Shown here piece by piece: positions 1-5,548 of a stretch of DNA of 5,548 bases. Position numbers and translations under genes: made by a program. Source of the stretch: an uncultured Blautia sp. (GTDB lineage Bacteria > Bacillota > Clostridia > Lachnospirales > Lachnospiraceae). The stretch spans positions 1-5,548 of the forward strand of contig CAKRRX010000158.1 of NCBI GenBank assembly GCA_934394595.1, given 5' to 3'. The first letter of the stretch is position 1, and every line of letters starts with the position of its first letter. The notes under the pieces were generated by a model that worked only from the letters and a program-made list of their open reading frames with translations, ran no database searches and was not told where the DNA came from.

Positions 1-82
1 TGTGTTTATCTTAGCATTCTTTCTTTTCATTTTCAAGGCATTCTAAAAATTTAATTTTATTTTTATAAGTATTTAATTTTAT
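1..82. other. AT-rich non-coding stretch at the left edge
   Basis: Strongly AT-rich sequence with a 12-nt direct repeat ATTTAATTTTAT at 49-60 and 71-82 (period 22). There is no convincing gene, RNA or promoter. A minus-strand ATG at 28-30 opens a frame that runs off the edge for only ten codons, with no clear ribosome binding site. Confidence 0.4.
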
Positions 83-145
83 GGACATTCCTGAAACGTA
101 TTCAAAAAAATCGTTTCAACAATCAGACACTGGTACAGCCTGTCC
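83..145 (-). other. Inverted repeats just downstream of the kinase stop codon
   Basis: The inner arms TGAAACG (92-98) and CGTTTCA (112-118) are a perfect 7-bp inverted repeat with a 13-nt loop, plus one possible G-U pair. The outer arms GGACA (83-87) and TGTCC (141-145) could enclose it, starting directly after the kinase TAA. The T-run on the transcribed strand sits in the loop and not after the stem, so this is not a canonical intrinsic terminator. It may be a 3'-end stabilising structure, an operator or chance. Confidence 0.35.
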
Positions 146-3007
146 TTACTCCCCTATTTCATATATTGTAAAAAACATACTCTCATAATCATCCCTCTCT
201 TGAACAGTCATATATTTAAAATCATCAGATGCCTTTACTATATAACCAAGAGTACTCCCTTCTCTCTCCAGTAGAGTATTTCCATGCCAGTCTATTACAC
301 AAAAATTTCCATCTTCGTTTGTTGTCTCCCAAACCCTACCATCTGAATCTAGCTGGGATGAAAAGACTAAAGATGCATAATCTGTCATCCCTGTGGTTTT
401 TGTCCCATCTGCTGCCACTAAAGTGTAGGTTCCATCCTTTTCCCGATAGGAAAATCCGAGACTTGAATACACTTTGACGCCTTCATTTTCCCCGTCAACC
501 TCTGGATAATTTGCAGAATAGATGGTGGGTTCTACCGTCACTGTACCGTCTTTTCTTACATAGCCACATTTTCCATCTTTTTCAACATAAAAGTAACCCA
601 GATTGTCTCCACCATAGATAAAGTCATACTCCATTGGTATAATCAGATTGTTTTCTTTATCCACCACTCCGCATACATACGGTTCTTCTGCGGATTTAGT
701 AACACAGACATAATCAGATCTGTCATATCCTGATACTACCTTATACCCCTGTTCTCGCAATGTTCGGATTCTTTCAAAGATTCCATCTACTTTTAATAGC
801 ACTTCTATCTCTTCGGATACCTCCTCCGGATTTCCTATACACAGACTCTCCAGGGCCGCCTTCAATTCATCCATGGTTGTATTCCCTGTAGCTACAATAT
901 TAAAATCCAGGTCATATGCAGAAAGTTCTTTTTTCCCTTCATTTTCTATATAAAAATACGCACCATTACTATTTCCAAGTTTCTGCTCGCTTGTCAAGGC
1001 TGCTGAAATACACTGATCTCCATTTATGCTATAAAGCGTAGCCGTATCATAATCATAATTGTACCTATTTGGGGCTTCATCCTCAAAGCTTCCTCCCTTA
1101 AAACCAATCATCCAATATTCATTACTTACATTTACATAGTCATATTCAAATGGAACGATTACCTCTCCATTTGTTGACAGGATTCCCCATAATGACGTAT
1201 CCGTTTTCTTGGCAATTACTTTGTCACCGTACATACGCATTTCAGAATATTTCATGCCTGTAATTGTGGTTCCATCCATATTTACCAGTTCATCATTATC
1301 ATTATCATAAGAACCTAATAACAAGGGGTTCGGATTGCCTATACCTCTTACATACCCTGCTGAAGTTTCGAATTCTGACAGTTTCGTAAGCGTCAAATCT
1401 CCTGTAAAAATCTCATCTCCAGATTCTGCATCCGAGTTACTTTCACTCGCATCCAGCCCTTTTATGGTAGTAACTTCTGTCTTCAATTTATACTGTGCTT
1501 TCAGTGACACATTTTCCTTTGGCATGGAAAAGGTGAGTTCTGCGGATTTCTGGTCTTCTTCGGATAGTTCTATTCCTTCTGTAAGCCATCTGGAAAACTC
1601 CACATCTTCCTCGTCTGGTGCATCTGCCACTACTGTTACGTGGTTTCCTTTGTGGTAAATGCCGCCATTGTCTCCTTTTTCTGTGCCATTTTCTACGGTC
1701 ACTTCGTAGGTTTTGGAATACTCCATTCCATAGTGTACAGCAAATCCGCCAATTCCAAGGGCAAGAACCAGACCTGCTGCCAGGACCAGTTTCTTTTTCT
1801 TGCCGGAACCGGCTGGGGATGAGTTTTCTGATTTTGAAGCCGTGTCTTTGCCGACGCTTTTCGAAATTGTATTCGAAACTGTTTCATTAGATTTCTTTCC
1901 TGCGGCAGCCTGCCCCTCCTCTCTAGTTGATTTGCGGCCTGAAAACGCGCTCTGCGCGGTCTTTTCTTCATTTTGTCCACTCTGAGAATTGCGATTTACG
2001 CGGCCAGCCGACACGATTGCCTTGCTACGTCCGGTCTCCTGCGAACCATTTTCCTGCATTTTCGGACTCACCGGCATCTCCGGGATTTCCCGCGTGGTCC
2101 TTCCCAGCTTTTGCAGCACATTATACAGCTCATGCATAGACTCATACCGGTTCTCCGGCAGGTATTCGCAGGCTTTTAAAATAACAGCCTGAAATTCCTG
2201 ACTTCCATTTGCAGGAGCTGGCAGAGGTGTCCCCTGCATACGCTTCATCAGGGCAGTTTCACGGTCACTGAAACTGATTTTTTCCGTAACCGGCGGGTAA
2301 AAAGGCAGACGATTGTTGTTCATCAGGCGGTAAAGTACGATTCCCAGGGAATAAATGTCAATCTGGTCATTGTACGTTTTTCCAAGGTACACCTCTGGTG
2401 CCATGTAGCTCTCGGTTCCCTTTTTGGAAAGGCCGCCTGTGGTCTTTTCGATAGTTCGGGCTATGCCGAAATCTCCCAGCTTGAAGCGCCCCATCTGGTC
2501 TACGAAAATGTTTTCCGGTTTTACATCACGATGCACCAGGCCACTGTCTGTGGCATAGGCCAGTGCGCTGCTGATCTCACAGCCCAGGCGCAGGGCAGTT
2601 GGCTCATCCATGGGGTGATTCAGCAGCCATTTGGAAAGGGGCGTGAGCAGCTCCATTTTGATCAGAATGTCCCAGCCCACTTCCTCCTCATGTTCCATCA
2701 CACAGTGATCCTCATAACCCACAATATTGGGATGATCTTTCAGTGAGATCATAATTTTGATCTCCCTTAAAATTTCATCTACAAACTCCCGAAAATACTG
2801 TGTCACAGACACTTCATCCATTCCCTCACTCATCACTTCATGTACATCGGACATGGATTTGGGAATGCGGATCACCTTCAGCGCTGCTTTGGCAGAAATC
2901 GTGTGATCGTTCTTTTCGATTTCATAAACCCTTCCTGTGGCTCCTTCACCCAGTTCTCTGGTGATGATCCAGTCGTTAAAGACAGAATCTCCTATTGTAT
3001 AATTCAT
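146..3007 (-). CDS. Membrane-anchored Hanks-type Ser/Thr protein kinase with InlB-like and WG-repeat ectodomain
   Basis: Complete 953-aa protein, predicted to phosphorylate Ser/Thr in cytoplasmic targets in response to an external cue. Kinase domain at about residues 12-303: glycine loop G20-E-G-A-T-G25, AALK lysine K44, probable alpha-C glutamate E82, hinge M118-E-L-L, catalytic H159-R-D161 with K163 and N166, D179-F-G, activation-loop T185/T189/T190/T198 and A203-P-E205. All key residues are present, so activity is expected. Residues about 304-402 are a polar Ser/Lys/Glu/Gln-rich linker ending in KKKK. One membrane segment lies at about 407-427, positive side in, placing the kinase inside and the rest outside. 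Residues about 434-508 resemble the divergent InlB B-repeat (Flg_new_2-like) fold. Residues about 530-953 carry WG-type hairpins (W607-G with EYD at 621-623; C779-G with EYD; C814-G-Y) and a DWHGN motif at 906-910. There are no PASTA repeats. It is the last gene of the cluster; the start is fixed by a strong ribosome binding site. The kinase call is near certain; the ligand and substrates are unknown. Confidence 0.95.
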   Translation of the reverse strand: MNYTIGDSVFNDWIITRELGEGATGRVYEIEKNDHTISAKAALKVIRIPKSMSDVHEVMSEGMDEVSVTQYFREFVDEILREIKIMISLKDHPNIVGYEDHCVMEHEEEVGWDILIKMELLTPLSKWLLNHPMDEPTALRLGCEISSALAYATDSGLVHRDVKPENIFVDQMGRFKLGDFGIARTIEKTTGGLSKKGTESYMAPEVYLGKTYNDQIDIYSLGIVLYRLMNNNRLPFYPPVTEKISFSDRETALMKRMQGTPLPAPANGSQEFQAVILKACEYLPENRYESMHELYNVLQKLGRTTREIPEMPVSPKMQENGSQETGRSKAIVSAGRVNRNSQSGQNEEKTAQSAFSGRKSTREEGQAAAGKKSNETVSNTISKSVGKDTASKSENSSPAGSGKKKKLVLAAGLVLALGIGGFAVHYGMEYSKTYEVTVENGTEKGDNGGIYHKGNHVTVVADAPDEEDVEFSRWLTEGIELSEEDQKSAELTFSMPKENVSLKAQYKLKTEVTTIKGLDASESNSDAESGDEIFTGDLTLTKLSEFETSAGYVRGIGNPNPLLLGSYDNDNDELVNMDGTTITGMKYSEMRMYGDKVIAKKTDTSLWGILSTNGEVIVPFEYDYVNVSNEYWMIGFKGGSFEDEAPNRYNYDYDTATLYSINGDQCISAALTSEQKLGNSNGAYFYIENEGKKELSAYDLDFNIVATGNTTMDELKAALESLCIGNPEEVSEEIEVLLKVDGIFERIRTLREQGYKVVSGYDRSDYVCVTKSAEEPYVCGVVDKENNLIIPMEYDFIYGGDNLGYFYVEKDGKCGYVRKDGTVTVEPTIYSANYPEVDGENEGVKVYSSLGFSYREKDGTYTLVAADGTKTTGMTDYASLVFSSQLDSDGRVWETTNEDGNFCVIDWHGNTLLEREGSTLGYIVKASDDFKYMTVQERDDYESMFFTIYEIGE
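1460..1805 (-). repeat. Duplicated segment, copy in the kinase gene (anchor + InlB-like domain)
   Basis: This 346-nt stretch encodes kinase residues about 402-516 (KKKK, membrane segment, InlB-like domain, up to TTIK). It aligns without any gap to 4358-4703 in gene B. By hand I count about 41 mismatches (about 88% identity) and about 19 amino-acid differences over some 115 codons. Similarity falls sharply just downstream of TTIKG. Confidence 0.85.
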
Positions 3008-3043
3008 ACGTTTCTCCCCCTCTGGACTGTTCTTTTCCCGAAT
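3008..3043 (-). other. 36-nt intergenic spacer B to kinase, homologous to the A-B spacer
   Basis: The spacer has no room for a separate promoter or terminator and shows no stem-loop followed by T's. It shares TAAATT at its upstream end, AGTC in the middle, and GGGAGAAA plus CGTATGAAT at its downstream end with 4733-4765. Its length is a multiple of three and it has no in-frame stop after the TAA of gene B. Confidence 0.6.
3014..3022 (-). promoter_or_regulatory. Ribosome binding site of the kinase gene
   Basis: The minus strand reads GAGGGGGAG followed by AAACGT and the ATG, a purine-rich Shine-Dalgarno sequence with a 6-nt spacer. It supports the start at 3007 over internal ATGs, and the glycine loop follows at the expected distance from that start. 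Confidence 0.75.
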
Positions 3044-4732
3044 TTACATCACTGGTGTGTTCAGCACATATGGAATATATGGATCCGTTGGATTTTGCAA
3101 AAACAGAATTTTTCTATTTGCAGATACCTTTATATTTCGTGTATCTATACCATCTGCAGCATGGTAAACCACATTTCCATGCCAGTCGATCAGGCTTTCT
3201 CCACCGTTATCATCGGTTACTTTCCATAAAGAAATATACTCGTAACGGTTTCCACCCAAATATACCTCTAAATCCTCTGGTTTTTCTTGAAATCCCGTTG
3301 TGATGGTTCCATCTGCCGCTACCAGGATATAAGTTTTATTGGCTTCCCGATAAATGAATCCCAGTTTTTCATACGATACTATATTTTCACCGGCAGGATC
3401 CTCGCCATTTTCATTCCCGCTGAACACATAGGTATCCGGTTTTACGGTTATCTGGCCATCTTTTCTTATATAGCCGGCCTTTCCATCTTTCACTACCAGA
3501 AAATAGCCAGAACTCTCTTTTTCCGTCCCGGTTAAGATTTCGTCATACTCTATTGGCACAATCAATTCACCGTTTTTACCTGCCACACCCTGTAACTGGG
3601 AGTCCTGGGACACCGTTCCAACAGAAACAAAATCATAGTATGCATCATAAAAAGACTGCGGCGCATATCCATTTTCAACCATCTTTTTCCATTTTGTTAA
3701 TACGGCACTTTTGGACATCAGTTTTGCTGCATTTTCCGTGATCGTATATTTTTCAGAATCGCTCTTTTCGCCATTATTCTCGCTGTAGCCAGACAGCAGA
3801 TATACCATTTCCTCTGAATCAACGGTGTCCAGAATATTAAATTCCGGATCGAATAAAATGCATTTTTCCGTTTTGGGATTGGTGATGATCAGTCGATTGT
3901 CCTCAGCGGCACTGGGACTTCCCACTTCATCTCCCTGGAATACTGCTGATATACAGGTATCCCCGTCAATATGGTAAATTGTAAAGCCTCCGGATACATT
4001 TGTCGCCATAAGCCACTGTCCCTGCGCCGTCACTACGTCATACTCAAATGGGACTACTTCTTCCCCGTCCATTGTCAGCGCACCCCAAGACATAGTATCC
4101 ATGTCCTGTGCAATTACCCAGCCGTCCTGAACTTCCAGCCACCTATATACAGTGTCTGTAAGAGACCCCTTGTTCACATCCACCAGTTGGTAGCCTTCCC
4201 TTCCAGATCCGATATATATGGTGTCTGTACAGGGCTCACTTATATAATATCCCTGCCAGGTATCAGGACGGTTCTGAACCGGAGTAAACGTAATATCCCC
4301 TGATAAAGCCTCATCCAATTCTTTTCCCATATAGTTGATACCGCTTACATCCCCGCCTTTTATAGTGGTAACTTCTGTTTTCCATTTATACTGTGCTTTC
4401 AGTGACACGTTTTCCTTTGGCATGGGAAAGGTCAGTTCTGTGGATTTCTGCTCTTCCTCCGATAACTCTATGCCATCTGTGAGCCATCTGGAAAACTCCA
4501 TATTTTCCCCATCTGGTGCATCTGCCACCACTGTTACGAGATTCCCTTTGTGGTAAATACCGCCGTTGTCTTCTTTTTCTGTGCCATTTTCTATGGTTAC
4601 TTCGTAGGTTTTGGAATTCTCGATTCCATAATGCACTGCCAATCCGCCAATTCCAAGGGCAAGAATCAGACCTGCTGACAGAAACATTTTCTTTTTCCTG
4701 CCGTTACTGGCGGAGACTCCTACTGTATTCAT
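3044..4732 (-). CDS. Kinase-less paralog: membrane-anchored InlB-like / WG-repeat ectodomain protein
   Basis: Complete 562-aa protein without an enzymatic domain. Residues 1-15 are a short tail ending in RKKK; one hydrophobic segment at about 16-36 probably serves as an uncleaved signal anchor (N-terminus inside), since the same segment is an internal membrane helix in the kinase next door. Residues about 43-117 are a divergent InlB B-repeat-like domain (key pattern: Gly-rich IYHKGN, then F80-S-R-W, then F102-PMP and KAQY). Residues about 140-562 are WG-repeat-like: S215-W-G then EYD at 230-232, Q381-G then IEYD to 397, a KDGKAGYIRKDG hairpin near 416-426, and DWHGN at 516-520. A predicted helical insert (about 329-357) separates two beta-rich halves. 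It lies 33 nt after gene A and 36 nt before the kinase, so co-transcription is very likely. The anchor and InlB-like part are nearly those of the kinase; the C-terminal half is closer to gene A. A ligand-binding or decoy receptor role is inference. Confidence 0.9.
   Translation of the reverse strand: MNTVGVSASNGRKKKMFLSAGLILALGIGGLAVHYGIENSKTYEVTIENGTEKEDNGGIYHKGNLVTVVADAPDGENMEFSRWLTDGIELSEEEQKSTELTFPMPKENVSLKAQYKWKTEVTTIKGGDVSGINYMGKELDEALSGDITFTPVQNRPDTWQGYYISEPCTDTIYIGSGREGYQLVDVNKGSLTDTVYRWLEVQDGWVIAQDMDTMSWGALTMDGEEVVPFEYDVVTAQGQWLMATNVSGGFTIYHIDGDTCISAVFQGDEVGSPSAAEDNRLIITNPKTEKCILFDPEFNILDTVDSEEMVYLLSGYSENNGEKSDSEKYTITENAAKLMSKSAVLTKWKKMVENGYAPQSFYDAYYDFVSVGTVSQDSQLQGVAGKNGELIVPIEYDEILTGTEKESSGYFLVVKDGKAGYIRKDGQITVKPDTYVFSGNENGEDPAGENIVSYEKLGFIYREANKTYILVAADGTITTGFQEKPEDLEVYLGGNRYEYISLWKVTDDNGGESLIDWHGNVVYHAADGIDTRNIKVSANRKILFLQNPTDPYIPYVLNTPVM
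4358..4703 (-). repeat. Duplicated segment, copy in gene B (anchor + InlB-like domain)
   Basis: Partner of 1460-1805 at a constant offset of 2898 nt, encoding gene B residues about 11-125. Long identical runs occur, for example over the membrane segment around 4638-4660. The upstream limit lies near the start codon, where gene B rejoins the first codons of the kinase gene; the downstream limit is the TTIKG codons. Confidence 0.85.
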
Positions 4733-4765
4733 ACGCCTTTTCTCCCTGACTATTATTCCAAAAAT
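4733..4765 (-). other. 33-nt intergenic spacer A to B
   Basis: The counterpart of 3008-3043. It reads from the TAA of gene A into AGTCAGGGAG and the ATG of gene B. It is also a multiple of three and open in frame. The shared sequence suggests that the spacer was copied together with the genes. Confidence 0.6.
4742..4747 (-). promoter_or_regulatory. Ribosome binding site of gene B
   Basis: The minus strand reads AGGGAG, then a 9-nt spacer (AAAAGGCGT), then ATG. The block resembles the kinase gene's ribosome binding site, with GGGAGAAA and CGTATGAAT shared, and fixes the start at 4732. Confidence 0.75.
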
Positions 4766-5548
4766 TTATTCAAAATTGACAGGACTGTTTAACAGAAAAG
4801 GCTCATACGATGTCTGTCCATCCTCGAAAAACAGGTATTTTCTATTTGCGGATACCCGTATTCTACCATCTTCTATACCATCTGTTGCTTCATATACTAC
4901 GTTTCCATGCCAGTCAATCAGACTCTCACTACCGTTCTCACCTGTTATCTTCCATAAACAAAGCCCACCGGTAGCATTTCCACGAAAACGTATCCCTACA
5001 TTCTGCGGTTCTTCTGTAAAACCAGCTGTAATCGTTCCATCTGCAGCGACCAAAGTATAACTTCCATCCGCTTCCCGGTAAATAAATCCCAGTTGCCCTT
5101 CCGATACTATCCGCTCACTGGTACCATCATCATCCTCTTCATCGCTGCCGTAAACATATGTATCCGGGGGTACTGTTACCTGACCATCTTTTCTTATATA
5201 TCCAGCCCTTCCATCTTTTACCACCAGAAAATAACCTGAACTTTCATACCCTCCATCAGGTATTATTCTGTCATATTCTATGGGAACGATCAATTCACCG
5301 TTTTTGTCTGCCACTCCCAAAAGGTCGGAATCTCCATTTATCCTTTTAACTGAAACATAATCAAGCCTTTCACCATAAAAAACGGTCGGAACATATCCAT
5401 TCTCTATCATTGTCTTCCAAGCCTTTAACGCATCGCTTTCCGTCATAATTCGTTCTGCATTTTCTGTAATTTTGTATTCTTCATCATAACCATACAGCAG
5501 TTTATCTATCTCTTGGGTAGCAATGGTATCCACAATATTAAAATTTTT
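4766..5548 (-). CDS. WG-repeat ectodomain protein, 5' end outside the window (partial)
   Basis: The last 260 codons of a third paralog. The frame is open to the right edge, and the first visible residues (KNFNIVDTI) align with FNILDTV at about residue 296 of gene B, so roughly 295 residues, presumably including a membrane anchor and InlB-like domain, lie beyond the edge. A GTG at 5531-5533 could be misread as a start, but homology runs straight through it. What is visible matches the C-terminal half of gene B at a little over 50% identity by eye: helical insert (YKITENAERIM and following), ADKNGELIVPIEYD, KDGRAGYIRKDG hairpin, VAADGTITAGF and DWHGN. It lacks about six residues of the linker found in B before the helix. 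It ends in TAA 33 nt before gene B. Whether the missing 5' part carries a kinase cannot be known from this window. Confidence 0.88.
   Translation of the reverse strand, partial: KNFNIVDTIATQEIDKLLYGYDEEYKITENAERIMTESDALKAWKTMIENGYVPTVFYGERLDYVSVKRINGDSDLLGVADKNGELIVPIEYDRIIPDGGYESSGYFLVVKDGRAGYIRKDGQVTVPPDTYVYGSDEEDDDGTSERIVSEGQLGFIYREADGSYTLVAADGTITAGFTEEPQNVGIRFRGNATGGLCLWKITGENGSESLIDWHGNVVYEATDGIEDGRIRVSANRKYLFFEDGQTSYEPFLLNSPVNFE

Noticed and set aside
1..30. Start of a further minus-strand gene (ATG at 28-30, ten codons beginning MKRKNAK)
   Set aside because: It has no clear ribosome binding site and too few codons to judge in AT-rich sequence; it needs the flanking sequence.
49..82. 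The 12-nt direct repeat as a CRISPR or iteron signal
   Set aside because: There are only two copies of a simple A/T sequence in an AT-rich stretch, with no spacers of regular character or replication gene nearby.
1699..1980. Minus-strand 93-codon frame within the kinase linker and membrane segment
   Set aside because: It is an out-of-frame shadow of the kinase gene in a lysine/arginine-rich low-complexity stretch, with no ribosome binding site evidence.
2840..3229. Plus-strand open frame of 129 codons over the kinase start and the B-K spacer
   Set aside because: It lies antisense to two well-supported genes, has no recognisable domain, and its sequence is the complement of kinase coding sequence. 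The other plus-strand frames, such as 1335-1658 and 3971-4303, fail for the same reason; those at 1335-1658 and 4335-4556 resemble each other only because the sense genes are duplicated there.
5531..5533. GTG as the true start of gene A
   Set aside because: The frame stays open to the window edge and the residues upstream of the GTG (FNI) still align with gene B, so the gene begins outside the window.
146..5548. Mobile element or phage origin of the cluster
   Set aside because: No transposase, integrase, terminal repeats or phage genes are visible; the repeats present are explained by gene duplication.

Overview
The window carries three tightly packed genes, all on the minus strand, so the direction of transcription is from the right edge of the window to the left. 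They look like one operon of paralogous, membrane-anchored proteins. The protein families, moderate-to-low GC, AG-rich ribosome binding sites and TAA stops suggest a Gram-positive gut clostridium (Lachnospiraceae-like). This assignment is inference from style and recalled family distribution; there is no marker gene.

Layout in transcription order. Gene A (4766-5548, 5' end outside the window) is the C-terminal 260 residues of a WG-repeat-like ectodomain protein. After a 33-nt spacer, gene B (3044-4732, 562 aa) has a very short basic cytoplasmic tail, one membrane anchor, a divergent InlB B-repeat-like domain and a long WG-repeat-like beta-rich ectodomain. After a 36-nt spacer, gene K (146-3007, 953 aa) is a complete Hanks-type serine/threonine kinase with all catalytic motifs, followed by a low-complexity linker, the same membrane anchor and InlB-like domain as B, and a diverged version of the ectodomain. 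Positions 1-145 are an AT-rich downstream region with an inverted repeat but no convincing gene.

The main interest lies in how the three genes relate. B looks like K with the kinase and linker (about 390 codons) removed: it keeps the spacer, ribosome binding site, first codons, membrane anchor and InlB-like domain of K. A 346-nt segment (1460-1805 in K, 4358-4703 in B) aligns without gaps at roughly 88% nucleotide identity by hand count. Just past it the proteins drop to about one third identity, while B and A remain more than half identical in their C-terminal halves. B is therefore a mosaic of a K-like front and an A-like back, pointing to recent duplication with recombination or gene conversion.

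A working model, which is inference only: K senses something outside the cell through its WG/InlB-like ectodomain and signals inward by phosphorylation, while B (and probably A) are kinase-less paralogous receptors that bind related ligands, act as decoys, or pair with K through the shared anchor and membrane-proximal domain. No phosphatase, FHA protein or other partner is visible in this window.
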